Assembly: GCA_003021685.1 (NCBI GenBank)
Contig: PXRO01000005.1
Location: 1 to 64,000 of the forward strand
Length of the DNA: 64,000 nucleotides
DNA from: Halobacteriales archaeon QS_4_62_28
GTDB taxonomy: Archaea; Halobacteriota; Halobacteria; Halobacteriales; Haloarculaceae
Direction of reading: 5' to 3'
Shown: positions 1 through 8,808 of the stretch, in pieces
How positions within the stretch are numbered: position 1 is the first letter of the stretch
Layout: every line of letters begins with the position of its first letter
The notes under the pieces: model-generated
The model's input: the letters and a program-made list of their open reading frames with translations, nothing else
The model's database searches: none
What the model was told of the DNA's origin: nothing
Program-made: the position numbers and the translations under genes

Positions 1-499
1 CACACCGAACGGCGATATCCGGATGTACAAGGCTGATCAGGGAGAGGTCGTTCAGGTTGCCACCACAGTACAAGTGAACGAACTCACGCGTGGCGACGAT
101 AATTCGGTTACGATGGACGAAGTCAACAGTGTGTATCAAGAGAATAAAAAGAACGGGAAATACGAGGATGAAGGGGGGAAGAAAGATCCAGATGAGAAGA
201 AGAATACAGATCCCCCGGATTACGTCCCATGTAACCACCCTGAAAAAACGTGTGATGATTCCAGCGGGGGAAGCGGTGGTGGCGGCACCGATGCACCGAA
301 CGGTGGCAACACGTCACCCGGTGGGGGAGGCGGTGGAGGCGACACTGATGCACCGAACGGCGGCAATACGTCGCCAAGCGGGGGAGGCGGTGATTCGAGT
401 AGCACCCACTCCTGCAAAAGAAACCCCAATGTGGTCTGTAGTGACGTCCCAGGGGGGCCCGATGATGAACCGAAAGGATACAATCCGGGTCGATATTAG
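1..499 (+). CDS. Partial gly/asp-rich hypothetical protein (5' end outside window)
   Basis: The reading frame is open to the window edge (TPNGDIR precedes the first ATG at 23), so the true start probably lies upstream. The protein is acidic and low complexity. It has two near-identical copies of a block containing TDAPNGGNTSP, separated by poly-glycine runs. One Cys pair lies on each side of the glycine region (CNHPEKTC near residues 70-77, and a CKRNPNVVC-type pair near residue 131). The paired cysteines flanking flexible glycine repeats suggest an exported or surface protein with disulfides or a metal site, but that is inference. I do not recognise a family. The frame ends at TAG 497-499. 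Confidence 0.45.
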   Translation, partial: TPNGDIRMYKADQGEVVQVATTVQVNELTRGDDNSVTMDEVNSVYQENKKNGKYEDEGGKKDPDEKKNTDPPDYVPCNHPEKTCDDSSGGSGGGGTDAPNGGNTSPGGGGGGGDTDAPNGGNTSPSGGGGDSSSTHSCKRNPNVVCSDVPGGPDDEPKGYNPGRY

Positions 500-634
500 C
501 TGATTGCAGGTAAATACCGCGTTAAGTACGCCAGTAGCCGCTTAGAGGGGTACGAAGCGGGTCTTTAGCCCATCGGGTTCTCTTAGGACGACTTCTGATA
601 CTTTTTAACCAATGGCGAATAGAGTAAAAGTAAT

Positions 635-1582
635 ATGGTGAATCAAAAACGCGAAATCTGGAAGACAGCAACCTCCCTGCTCGCACTGGCGACCGGATTG
701 CTGTTACTGCCGATTGCAGCGCCAGTTGTAATGTGGAAAAACGTGCGCGGCTACGCCGACAAGTACGCGAGTTTGCCTGGGATCCAGGCCGGCGGTGGTA
801 TCCTGAGCGGTGTGGCCGCGTTCTTTTATATAGCGGTCCTGATCAGTGTGGTCGGCGGGGTCGCTGTCGCCGCGAACGGGAATAGTATTGATCTCGGCGG
901 AACGACCGGCAGCCCCGTCACGACGACAGCCACCCCGACGCCGACGCTCCCGCCTGCGACAGACACAAAGAGCGAAACGACGACTGATACGGACACCCCT
1001 GTGCCCACGCCAACCGCTACGCCGACCCCAACACCAACCGCTACGCCGACTCCAACACCCACTCCAATACCAACCGCTACGCCAACTCCAGCGCCAACGG
1101 CGACCGAAACGTCCGGGCCGTCTGAAAGGGAATTGGAGTACAGGCGTCTGAATTATCCTGTATTTACTGATTTCTATGTTGATATATTTAATGACACAAC
1201 AAACGCAGAAAAAGTGAACTATACTCTCGACTTGAGAAACGAGTCTGCGACCCTTACGTGGACGACGAACCGCCACAACATGAGTCGGGTCAACAACGAG
1301 TGGCAGGATGCAATGGTACACTACGCGGGATCAGCCAATTGGTTCCGCGACGATGAGGATGTCAATGCGAAAATGATCCCGAAGCGGATTAACTTCGTCA
1401 CGATGACCCAGAAGGGAGAACTGTACCGGACGAGCCACATCAGCTACGATGAGGCATACAGGGCCGAGGAGGACGACTCATTGAGTGGTGGGGAGTACCT
1501 GCTGCTGTACTACTACTATGCGGAGAAAGGCCCCGGTCATCCCGACTACGAACCCAACGCGACCGAGACGCCGGCCGAGTAG
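635..1582 (+). CDS. Membrane-anchored hypothetical protein with Pro-Thr stalk
   Basis: This 315-residue protein has hydrophobic segments at about residues 10-33 and 55-82. A long Thr-Pro repeat stalk (TPTPTPT type, about residues 95-165) follows, then a globular acidic domain of about 150 residues rich in Asn, Tyr and Thr. The stalk resembles linkers that carry a domain away from the membrane in haloarchaeal surface proteins. The C-terminal domain has no motif I recognise and ends in an acidic tail. An AT-rich stretch with TTTTTAACC at about 601-610 could hold the TATA box. I infer a surface-exposed, membrane-tethered protein and give no function. Confidence 0.6.
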   Translation: MVNQKREIWKTATSLLALATGLLLLPIAAPVVMWKNVRGYADKYASLPGIQAGGGILSGVAAFFYIAVLISVVGGVAVAANGNSIDLGGTTGSPVTTTATPTPTLPPATDTKSETTTDTDTPVPTPTATPTPTPTATPTPTPTPIPTATPTPAPTATETSGPSERELEYRRLNYPVFTDFYVDIFNDTTNAEKVNYTLDLRNESATLTWTTNRHNMSRVNNEWQDAMVHYAGSANWFRDDEDVNAKMIPKRINFVTMTQKGELYRTSHISYDEAYRAEEDDSLSGGEYLLLYYYYAEKGPGHPDYEPNATETPAE

Positions 1583-1677
1583 CACTTTTCCGCGACGCAC
1601 TGGCCCTGCTGTCTGTCCTGGCGTGAAGTGTAAAGGCCTACGCAGGAGAACCGTTCGGCGGCGCCATTCCGACCGAA

Positions 1678-2544
1678 TCAGTGGCTATATCCACGGTCCG
1701 GTAGCGGTTCGCCGTCGAGCGTAACGCCGTCGTCGGTGACTGTCCCAATCGGTGTCAGCGGGCAGGGCGTCGCCGAGCGTGCCTGCCCGACAGCCGGCTC
1801 TGGAATCGTACAGACGAGTTCGAAGTCCTCGCCGAAGAACGCGCCGAGTTCCAGGCGTTCGCGCTCGCTGCTAGCGACATCGTTGACGCTTTCGTCGATT
1901 GGGAGCGGCGTCTGGATCGCCATTCCACAGTTCGAGGCTTCGGCGAGCTGGTGGAGTGACCGGGCCAGGCCGTCGCTGGAGTCCATCATCGCGGTGGCCG
2001 TTCCGGCGAGTTCCCGCCCGGCCGCGATGCGTGGTTCGAACCGGAACAGGTCGTTCGCTCGCTCGGTATCGCCGGCCGCGAACAGTTCGAGTGCAACCCC
2101 GCTCCGGCCCAGCGTCCCGGTAACACAGACGGTGTCACCCGCCTGTGCGCCGGACCGCAACACCGGTCTGTCCGTCCGTCCGAACGCCGTCGTCGCGACG
2201 GTGAACTCCTCGTGGCCATCGAGGTCACCACCGACGTACGCGGCCCCGACCTGTTTGCACACCTCGCTCGCGCCGTCGACAAAGGCCGTCAGCGCCTCTT
2301 TCTCGAACGCTGGCGCAGCGTACACTGCGACGGCAGCGGTCGCTTCGGCCCCCATCGCGGCCACGTCCGACAGCGAGGCACCGACGGCCCGCCAGCCGGC
2401 GGTGTAGCGGCTCGTTCCGTCCGGGAAATCCGTCGTCTCGTGGAGCATGTCGGTCGTCACGACCTGTCCGTCGACGACGGCACAGTCGTCGCCCGCTGAC
2501 GGCACTCGGTCGCCAAGCATCGCGAGGGCCGCTCGTTCGTCCAT
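1678..2544 (-). CDS. thiL: Thiamine-monophosphate kinase
   Basis: ThiL phosphorylates thiamine monophosphate to thiamine pyrophosphate, the last step of thiamine cofactor synthesis. The N-terminal AGDDCAVVDG and the later DSSDGLARSL are the conserved acidic metal/ATP-binding motifs of the PurM/ThiL fold. The length (288 aa) suits the family. I prefer the start at 2544 (MDERAAL), which matches the usual archaeal N-terminus. An in-frame ATG at 2568 would add eight residues. The gene is divergent from the flippase-like gene that starts 100 bp away. It lies far from the ThiR/TenA regulon at 50-54 kb, but the two together imply active thiamine metabolism. Confidence 0.92.
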   Translation of the reverse strand: MDERAALAMLGDRVPSAGDDCAVVDGQVVTTDMLHETTDFPDGTSRYTAGWRAVGASLSDVAAMGAEATAAVAVYAAPAFEKEALTAFVDGASEVCKQVGAAYVGGDLDGHEEFTVATTAFGRTDRPVLRSGAQAGDTVCVTGTLGRSGVALELFAAGDTERANDLFRFEPRIAAGRELAGTATAMMDSSDGLARSLHQLAEASNCGMAIQTPLPIDESVNDVASSERERLELGAFFGEDFELVCTIPEPAVGQARSATPCPLTPIGTVTDDGVTLDGEPLPDRGYSH

Positions 2545-2644
2545 GTCTATCGCTTGCTGGCCAGCCACAAAAACGGTCCCAGTCGTCTTTCACTGGCCGG
2601 GCATCATCGATGATTTAACCCACGCGCCGGTTCTTGTGACCTGT

Positions 2645-3673
2645 ATGGCTGATCGTCTGCCGACGATTGTCGGGTTCGCCGGTGCTCTCACTGTGTTGGC
2701 GGGACTGGTATGGTTCGTCGGCGTCGACGACTTCTTGGATTCAATCGCGAAGGCGGATCTCTCGATTCTCGCTATCGTCGTCTGTATCGCACTCCTGTGG
2801 CTGATGCTCTGGGGGATGGCGCTCAAGACGGTGCTGGATTCGCTGGGTGCGCCGGTTCCGGCCCACGTCGCGATCCTCGTCTTTGCCGCCGCCGTGTTCT
2901 CGAACAACATCACGCCTTTCGGGCAGGCCGGGGGTGAACCGGTCAGTGCACTCCTTATCTCCGAGGCCGCAGATACGGAGTACGAAACCGGCCTCGCGGC
3001 CATCGCCAGCGTCGACACGCTCCATTTCGTCCCGTCGATCGGCTTTGCCATCGTCGGATTCACGTTCGTCGCAGCGGGGGCGGTCCAACTCGGCCGCAAT
3101 CTGCTGTTTGCCGCCGCCGCGATTGCGACGCTGGCGGTCGCCCTGCCGGTCGGTGCCTATCTCGGCTGGCGCTACCGCTACGAACTCGAAGCCGCCGTCG
3201 TCCGGGCGCTGACGCCGGTCGTCCAGACGGTCGGTCGGATCATTCCTCGATGGACGCCGCCGTCGGCATCGGCGATTGAAAACGGCATCGAGGGCTTTTT
3301 CACGTCGATCGACCGCATCGCGGCAGACCGGCGCTCCCTGTTGACTGCGACTGCCTTCTCGGCGCTGGGGTGGCTCATGCTCGGGACGGCGCTGTGGCTC
3401 TCGCTGTACGCACTGGGCCATGCGGTCCCTTTCTCGGCAGTGATGCTTGCCATCCCGGTCAGCATGGTCGCGGGGGTCATGCCCCTGCCCGGTGGCTCCG
3501 GTGCGATCGAGACAGTCCTGATAACCCTGCTCGTTCCGACCACCGGCATCCCCAGTGCGGTCGTCCTCTCGGCCGTGTTGCTCTACCGGGGCGCGACCTA
3601 CTGGCTCCCGGTCCTGATCGGTGGCGGCGTCGCGTCTGCGCTCGGGACCGACCGGGCACGAAACGGGCGATAG
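2645..3673 (+). CDS. Flippase-like membrane protein (LPG synthase TM / UPF0104 family)
   Basis: The 342-residue protein is almost entirely hydrophobic, with about eight predicted membrane segments. It contains the NNITPFGQAGGEP motif and a C-terminal VSMVAGVMPLPGGSGAIE motif, both typical of the lysylphosphatidylglycerol-synthase TM region/UPF0104 family that includes archaeal AglD-like proteins. Members are thought to move or modify lipid-linked substrates, but the substrate here is unknown. I chose ATG 2645. The frame is open further upstream, but that part overlaps the antisense thiL gene and reads as a shadow. The stop is followed by the rps19e promoter region. Confidence 0.8.
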   Translation: MADRLPTIVGFAGALTVLAGLVWFVGVDDFLDSIAKADLSILAIVVCIALLWLMLWGMALKTVLDSLGAPVPAHVAILVFAAAVFSNNITPFGQAGGEPVSALLISEAADTEYETGLAAIASVDTLHFVPSIGFAIVGFTFVAAGAVQLGRNLLFAAAAIATLAVALPVGAYLGWRYRYELEAAVVRALTPVVQTVGRIIPRWTPPSASAIENGIEGFFTSIDRIAADRRSLLTATAFSALGWLMLGTALWLSLYALGHAVPFSAVMLAIPVSMVAGVMPLPGGSGAIETVLITLLVPTTGIPSAVVLSAVLLYRGATYWLPVLIGGGVASALGTDRARNGR

Positions 3674-3744
3674 CGGCCGTTACCGAGTGACGCACTCGCT
3701 CGCTAACGATGCTCTTAAATGACGCCGACGGAAAGCAGTGAGCA

Positions 3745-4206
3745 ATGACGACGCTCTACGATGCGCCCGCAGACGAGCTTATCGAGGCCGCCGCCGAGGA
3801 TCTCGCCGAGGAGGACGCCATTGAGGCTCCCGACTGGGCCGAGTTCACCAAGACTGGCATCGACCGAGAACTCCCACCTGAACAGGAAGACTTCTGGCAG
3901 CGCCGTGCCGCCAGTGTCCTCCGCAAGGTCGCGACGAACGGCCCCGTCGGTGTCGGCGCGCTCCGCACCGCCTACGGCAGTTCCAAGAAGGGCACCAACC
4001 GATACCAGGTTCGGCCGCCACACAAGACCCAGGCCTCCGGAAACATTATCCGAACCATCCTCCAGCAACTCGAAGACGTCGGCTACATCGAAGCCGCAGG
4101 TGGCGAAGGCCGCCGCGTCTCTGCCGAGGGTCGCGCATTCCTTGATGACCTCGCCGGTGACGTCCTTCAGGATCTCGACCGTCCCGAGCTGGAGCGGTAC
4201 GCCTAA
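3745..4206 (+). CDS. rps19e: Small ribosomal subunit protein eS19
   Basis: The 153-aa protein matches archaeal/eukaryotic S19e, which sits in the head of the small subunit and is needed for its maturation. Features seen include MTTLYDAPADELI at the N-terminus, the central DFWQRRAASVLRK segment and the basic YGSSKKGTNRYQVRPPHK loop that contacts rRNA, all at the expected positions. It heads a run of same-strand genes with PDCD5, a PP-loop protein and hisS. A TATA-like CTTAAA lies near 3714. Confidence 0.96.
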   Translation: MTTLYDAPADELIEAAAEDLAEEDAIEAPDWAEFTKTGIDRELPPEQEDFWQRRAASVLRKVATNGPVGVGALRTAYGSSKKGTNRYQVRPPHKTQASGNIIRTILQQLEDVGYIEAAGGEGRRVSAEGRAFLDDLAGDVLQDLDRPELERYA

Positions 4207-4470
4207 CCACCTTTTTGCTGCGGGGGGTCGCCGAGGCGACGCTCGCGTTTCATCGCGAGCGGACGGGGAGGAGTGGCGGCCTGCGGCGCGCACACTCGCG
4301 CGCCGCTACGGAAAAGCGCTGGTGTTGCTTGAAGCGCCGCCGAGCAACCGCGAGGTGTGCGTAAGGCTGGCCTGGTGGATAACTAAGGGCGAGCGGCGCA
4401 CGCCAGTGCGCTCGCACAGCGAGCAAGCCCGCCCGCAGGGCGGGTGACGCCGCGAGGGCTTAGTGGGAAA
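4207..4470. repeat. Hairpin-rich intergenic element between rps19e and PDCD5
   Basis: No gene is seen in these 264 bases, but the stretch contains several perfect stem-loops in a row. Examples are GTCGC/GCGAC at 4227-4240, GCTCGCG/CGCGAGC at 4241-4260, GCGGCGCGC/GCGCGCCGC at 4283-4306 with a 6-nt loop, GTTGCT/AGCAAC at about 4324-4347, and CCCGCCC/GGGCGGG at 4428-4444 with a 3-nt loop. It ends in GCGAGGGCTT, the same end seen in the elements at 59 and 60.5 kb. It would be transcribed within the rps19e operon. Its role is unknown: RNA structure, a processing signal or a repeat element. Confidence 0.6.
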
Positions 4471-4511
4471 GTGTTTTTGGCTCGAAGCGGGAAGTATGCT
4501 ACAAGGATATT

Positions 4512-4862
4512 ATGAGTGACAATCCAGACGACGAGCGGATCGAGGAACTGCGAGAAAAGAAAATGGAGCAGCTCAAAGAGCAACAGCAGGGCCAGGGGGA
4601 CGAGGAGGCTCGTGAAGCGGCCAAACAGAAGCAGGAGGCCCAGAAGAAGGCGGTCTTGCGCCAGAATCTTACCGATGAGGCCCGCAAACGCCTGAACACG
4701 CTGAAGATGTCCAAGCCCCAGCGCGGCGAACAGATCGAGCAACAGATCGTCTCGCTGGCCCAGAGCGGGCGTATCCAGGAGAAAATCGACGACGAGAAGA
4801 TGAAACAGTTGCTCAAGGAGCTAACGCCGGACTCGCAGAGCTTCGACATCCGGCGTCGCTAG
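4512..4862 (+). CDS. DNA-binding protein of the PDCD5/TFAR19 family
   Basis: The 116-aa, charged, helical protein begins with an acidic segment, [13 protein letters not shown]. It has the Gln/Glu/Lys-rich helix and the core [17 protein letters not shown] typical of archaeal PDCD5 homologues, and ends SQSFDIRRR as in the family. These proteins bind DNA non-specifically, and their cellular role in archaea is unsettled. The stop codon is directly abutted by the ATG of the following PP-loop gene, which indicates co-transcription with rps19e upstream and the PP-loop gene downstream. Confidence 0.92.
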   Translation: MSDNPDDERIEELREKKMEQLKEQQQGQGDEEAREAAKQKQEAQKKAVLRQNLTDEARKRLNTLKMSKPQRGEQIEQQIVSLAQSGRIQEKIDDEKMKQLLKELTPDSQSFDIRRR

Positions 4863-5459
4863 ATGGACTGCGGTGTGCTGTACAGTGGCGGGAGAGACTC
4901 GACGCTGGCCGCGCTGGTCCTCGAACCGTTGTACGACGTGACGCTCGTGACAGGCACGTTCGGTATCACCGGCGTCGCCGATGCCGGGCGAGCGGCCGCC
5001 GAGGCAGTCGGCTTGCCCTTCGAGACTGTCGCTCTCGACCGGAACGTCGCCGGCGCGGCCGTCGAGAAGATGGTCGAGGATGGGTATCCACGCAACGGCA
5101 TCCAGTCGGTCCACGAACACGCCGTCGAACGGCTGGCGGCCGGCGAGTTCGCTGCCATCGCAGACGGAACCCGGCGTGACGACCGGGTGCCGACGATTGA
5201 TCGGCCGCTGGCCCAGAGCGTCGAAGACCGCTTCGAAGTCGATTATCTCGCGCCCCTGACTGGATTCGGCCGGGGCGCAATCGACGCCCTCGCTACCCGG
5301 GCACTTCGTGTCGAGACCGGACCGAGCGAGCACATTCCGACGGCCGACTACGAGACGGAGCTGCGCGCGCTCATGCGTGAGGAGTACGGCGAGGCGACCG
5401 TGTCGGACGTGTTTCCTGTACACACCCAGTCCCGCGTCGTGGGGCGACAGCACGATTGA
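4863..5459 (+). CDS. PP-loop (adenine nucleotide alpha hydrolase) superfamily protein
   Basis: The 198-aa protein has the ATP-pyrophosphatase P-loop near its N-terminus (LYSGGRDSTLAAL), as in asparagine synthase, NAD synthetase and tRNA thiolation enzymes. Haloarchaeal relatives are usually annotated as alpha hydrolases without known substrate. Its position between PDCD5 and hisS suggests a tRNA or translation-linked role, but no CxxC motif or RNA-binding domain of a thiolase is visible. The start is fixed by direct abutment with the preceding stop (TAGATG). Confidence 0.82.
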   Translation: MDCGVLYSGGRDSTLAALVLEPLYDVTLVTGTFGITGVADAGRAAAEAVGLPFETVALDRNVAGAAVEKMVEDGYPRNGIQSVHEHAVERLAAGEFAAIADGTRRDDRVPTIDRPLAQSVEDRFEVDYLAPLTGFGRGAIDALATRALRVETGPSEHIPTADYETELRALMREEYGEATVSDVFPVHTQSRVVGRQHD

Positions 5460-5544
5460 TTCAGCGGGAAACCGGGCGGGGCGCTTCGCATCTGGCTCAC
5501 TGCTAAAGGACAGTTTCAAGCGGCCCCTCGCTGTAGCCGCGGGC

Positions 5545-6855
5545 ATGTACGACTCGCTCAAGGGGTTTCGAGACGTCTACCCCGCCGAGATGGCCGCCTA
5601 CAGGGAGGTCATCGACACCGTCGAGGCGACTGCTCGCCGGTACGGGTTTCGGGATATCACGACGCCGGCGCTCGAAGCGACGGCGATGTACGTTGACAAG
5701 AGCGGCGAGGAAATCGTCGAGGAACTGTACAGTTTCGAGGACAAGGGCGGCCGCAACGTCGCGCTCACGCCGGAGTTGACGCCGACGGTCGCACGGATGG
5801 TCGTCGCCAAGCAACAGGAACTGTCGAAGCCGATCAAGTGGATCTCGACACGGCCGTTCTGGCGCTACGAGCAGGTCCAGCAGGGCCGGTTCAGGGAGTT
5901 TTACCAGACGAACATCGACATCTTCGGATCGAGCGATCCGTCTGCTGACGCGGAAGTGCTGGCGGTGGCGGCCGACATGCTCACTGAACTCGGGTTGACG
6001 GCCGATGACTTCGATTTCAGAGTGTCACACCGCGACATTCTCTCGGGACTGCTGGCGTCTTTCGACGCTGATGTCGACATGCAAGAAGCGATCCGCACCG
6101 TCGACAAGCGCGAAAAGATCGACCGCGAGGAATACGTTTCACAGCTAACGAGTGCGGGGCTGTCGGTATCCCAGGCCGAGGAATTCGACGCCCTCCTCCA
6201 GACCGGCAGCGACGCTCTCGATGAACTGGTCGAGCAAAGCGGCTCCGAGCAGGTCGCCGGCGCGGTCGCAAACCTCCAGGCGGTGCTCGCGGCCGCCGAG
6301 GACTTCGGCGTGCGCGAGTACTGTACACTCTCGCTAACGACGGCGCGAGGGCTTGACTACTACACTGGTGTCGTCTTCGAGTGTTTCGATTCGACCGGTG
6401 ACGTGTCCCGTGCCGTCTTTGGCGGCGGTCGATACGACGACCTGATCGAAGGCTTTGGCGGCGAGCCGACACCTGCCGTCGGGTTCGCCCCGGGCGTGAT
6501 GAACTCGACGCTGCCACTCCTCCTCCAGCGCGCGGGCGTCTGGCCCGACGAGGAACTCTCGACGGACTACTACGTGCTACAGGTCGGCGGCACACGCCCG
6601 GTCGCGGCCCGGATCGCACGGGACCTGCGCGGGCGGGGCAACGTCGTCGAGACCGACGTGTCCGACCGGAGTTTCGGTGCACAGATGGGCTATGCCGACT
6701 CGATCAACGCCGAGACGGTCGTCATCGTCGGCGAGCAGGACCTCGAAAACGACGAAATCACAGTCAAGGACATGGTGAGCGGCGACCAGACCACCGCGCC
6801 GGTCGATTCGTTCCCCGGCGAGCACGACCGACCGACGTACGACGATTTCGCCTGA
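5545..6855 (+). CDS. hisS: Histidyl-tRNA synthetase
   Basis: The 436-aa class II aminoacyl-tRNA synthetase charges tRNA-His. Motif 2 (FWRYEQVQQGRFREFYQ), the histidine-specific RGLDYYTGVVFE region and motif 3 (FGGGRYDDL) are all present, followed by an anticodon-binding domain from about residue 330. I chose ATG 5545 (MYDSLKGFRDVYP). The same frame is open upstream, but that part only overlaps the preceding gene. The gene converges, with no spacing, on the GNAT gene of the opposite strand. Confidence 0.96.
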   Translation: MYDSLKGFRDVYPAEMAAYREVIDTVEATARRYGFRDITTPALEATAMYVDKSGEEIVEELYSFEDKGGRNVALTPELTPTVARMVVAKQQELSKPIKWISTRPFWRYEQVQQGRFREFYQTNIDIFGSSDPSADAEVLAVAADMLTELGLTADDFDFRVSHRDILSGLLASFDADVDMQEAIRTVDKREKIDREEYVSQLTSAGLSVSQAEEFDALLQTGSDALDELVEQSGSEQVAGAVANLQAVLAAAEDFGVREYCTLSLTTARGLDYYTGVVFECFDSTGDVSRAVFGGGRYDDLIEGFGGEPTPAVGFAPGVMNSTLPLLLQRAGVWPDEELSTDYYVLQVGGTRPVAARIARDLRGRGNVVETDVSDRSFGAQMGYADSINAETVVIVGEQDLENDEITVKDMVSGDQTTAPVDSFPGEHDRPTYDDFA

Positions 6856-7362
6856 TCACAGCGGCAGTTCCATCTCGTGCTCGCTTCGGTCACGGTTGGT
6901 CGTTTCGAAGCCGACCGAGCGATAGAGGTTCATCGCGACGTGGTTGTCCCGCTGGACGGAGAGCCAGACGTGCGCGATCCCTGCTTGCTGGCCCGCGCCG
7001 AGCAACGCGCGGATCAGCCGCGACCCGATGCCAGCGTGATGGTACTCCGGGTGAACGAAGATGACCAGTTCGGCGGTGTTTTCGTAGGCCAGGAGTGCGG
7101 CGTGGCCAACAGCGTCTTTCCCGTGGATGGCGACGAGATTCAGGCCGTCGTCGAGCAGGATGTCGATCCAGTTCTCGATGTCGCGACGCTCGCGCGGCGG
7201 GATCCCCTGCGCACGGTCGGCGTCGGTGTAGGCGACGTACATCTCGACCAGTACGTCGCGGTCGTCGCCGTCGGCCCGTCTGATCCGGATCTCGCGGTCG
7301 CACTTGTCCGTGAACGAGCGCGGTGGGCGAGGAAACTGGGGAGCCGGTGTGGCGTCTGCCAT
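6856..7362 (-). CDS. GNAT family N-acetyltransferase
   Basis: The 168-aa protein has the GNAT acetyl-CoA-binding core. Motif A is [19 protein letters not shown] (Q/RxxGxG/A variant) and motif B is [22 protein letters not shown], with the typical N-x-x-A-x-x-x-Y-x-x-x-G-F signature. The substrate cannot be predicted. The first 25 residues are Pro-rich and may not all be translated. A later start is possible, but no better ATG is near. The stop is immediately adjacent to the hisS stop on the other strand. Confidence 0.85.
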   Translation of the reverse strand: MADATPAPQFPRPPRSFTDKCDREIRIRRADGDDRDVLVEMYVAYTDADRAQGIPPRERRDIENWIDILLDDGLNLVAIHGKDAVGHAALLAYENTAELVIFVHPEYHHAGIGSRLIRALLGAGQQAGIAHVWLSVQRDNHVAMNLYRSVGFETTNRDRSEHEMELPL

Positions 7363-7540
7363 CAGTCTCGCTTGGCACGCCGACTACCTAAACCCGGGCC
7401 GTGTTCTCCAGTTGTGGGTGGGAGGAACACGGGCAGTCACACTCGATGACCAACTTACTGGGAAAATCGAGGAACGCGAGAATCTCGTGTCCAATGACTT
7501 ACCCGTTTGGCGAACGAACACCGATATACATCGAATACTG

Positions 7541-7960
7541 ATGCCCTCAGCAGATACCTCCGAACAACAGCGCGAGGACTTCCAGAGTCGTCCACCCATC
7601 CAGTGCAACGCGTGTGAGTCTGCGCTCCACGCTGATGGAAGTCACACAGCCTCGTTTCTCCTCCTAGATCACCTCACAGTCCCAGTGATCGCCTGTGACC
7701 GCCATCTCGAACAGTTTACCAGCGTCTGTGGACTCACGACTGGCAACAGAGCGTCGCTCCTGCATCACCGACCAGCCGGGGGTATCAGTTGTCCCAGCTG
7801 TCATCTCGCGCCCCACAACCCGAGCCAACTCGTCATTCCTGTCCAGGACGGAGCGGCAGCCGTTCTTGCCTGTCCCGAGCATTCGGCAGAAATCGCAGAT
7901 CGGTTCCACACGGGACTGGACACACGACAACAGCTGACGGGTTCACTCGATATGTTATAG
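7541..7960 (+). CDS. Cys-rich hypothetical haloarchaeal protein
   Basis: The 139-aa protein has three Cys/His clusters: CNACESALH near residue 22, a VPVIACDRH segment near 55 and CPSCHLAPH near 90, with a further CPEH near 116. The CxxC-CxxH-like spacing indicates zinc binding. No known domain is recognised. The start ATG 7541 avoids overlap with the divergent GNAT gene. The frame is open further upstream, but that region is the likely promoter. It lies 7 bp before the first possible truA start, so the two may be co-transcribed. Confidence 0.6.
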   Translation: MPSADTSEQQREDFQSRPPIQCNACESALHADGSHTASFLLLDHLTVPVIACDRHLEQFTSVCGLTTGNRASLLHHRPAGGISCPSCHLAPHNPSQLVIPVQDGAAAVLACPEHSAEIADRFHTGLDTRQQLTGSLDML

Positions 7961-8003
7961 CGAGGCGATGGTGCAGAAGTCCTCGAACACCCTGAGCCGA
8001 CGT

Positions 8004-8801
8004 ATGCGTGCCTATCGGATCGCGTACGACGGCCAGCCGTACTACGGGTTCCAGCGCCAGCCCGACGTGGCGACCGTCGAAGGCGAACTCGTCGGGGCGC
8101 TCGACCGCCTCGGCGTGACAGACGGTGAGGTGCCGGCGGGATACGCCGGTGCGGGTCGCACCGACGCCGGCGTCTCTGCGCTCGCCCAGACGGTCGCCTT
8201 CGAGGCACCTGACTGGCTCTCGCCGGCGGCGTTCAACAGCGAACTCCCGGCCGAGATTCGGGCCTGGGCCAGCACCGACGTTCCGTCTGATTTTCACGCG
8301 ACCCACGACGCCCACCAGCGCACGTACTGCTATCACCTGTACGCGCCCGCGGCCGACGACGACCTGGCCCGCGAGGCCGCACGTGCACTCTCCGGTGACC
8401 ACGACTTCCACAATCTCACGCCAGACGAGCGAGGGACCGTTCGAGACCTCTCGGTCGAAGTGTGTCGCGACGATGCGTTTCTCGTCTGTGTACTCCGGGC
8501 GGATGGCTTCTGCCGGCAACTCGTCCGTCGCGTCGTCGGTCTCGTCGGCGAGATTGCTGGCGGTGACCGGCCACTGGCCAAGATCGACCGTGTCTTCGAC
8601 GACGCACCACTCGACGGTCCCGAGGGCGTCGCTCCGGCCCCGCCAGCACCGCTGGTCCTGACGGCCGTCGACTACGACGTGTCCTTCACGATCGATGCGG
8701 ACGCCCGGGCGAGCGCCAGGGCCGTCTTCGCAAAGCGTTACGCCAAGCGACTGGCAAGCGCGCGTGTCGCCCGGACAGTGCGGGACGGTTTCGAGCAGTA
8801 G
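8004..8801 (+). CDS. truA: tRNA pseudouridine synthase A
   Basis: TruA converts U38-U40 of the tRNA anticodon stem to pseudouridine. The 265-aa product begins MRAYRIAYDGQPYYGFQRQ. It has the catalytic aspartate in GAGRTDAGVSALAQ and the conserved FHATHDAHQRTYCYHL segment. The RRVVGLVGEIAGG region is at the expected place near the C-terminus. A start at 7968 would add 12 residues without similarity, so I prefer 8004. Confidence 0.93.
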   Translation: MRAYRIAYDGQPYYGFQRQPDVATVEGELVGALDRLGVTDGEVPAGYAGAGRTDAGVSALAQTVAFEAPDWLSPAAFNSELPAEIRAWASTDVPSDFHATHDAHQRTYCYHLYAPAADDDLAREAARALSGDHDFHNLTPDERGTVRDLSVEVCRDDAFLVCVLRADGFCRQLVRRVVGLVGEIAGGDRPLAKIDRVFDDAPLDGPEGVAPAPPAPLVLTAVDYDVSFTIDADARASARAVFAKRYAKRLASARVARTVRDGFEQ

Positions 8802-8808
8802 CGCCGCC

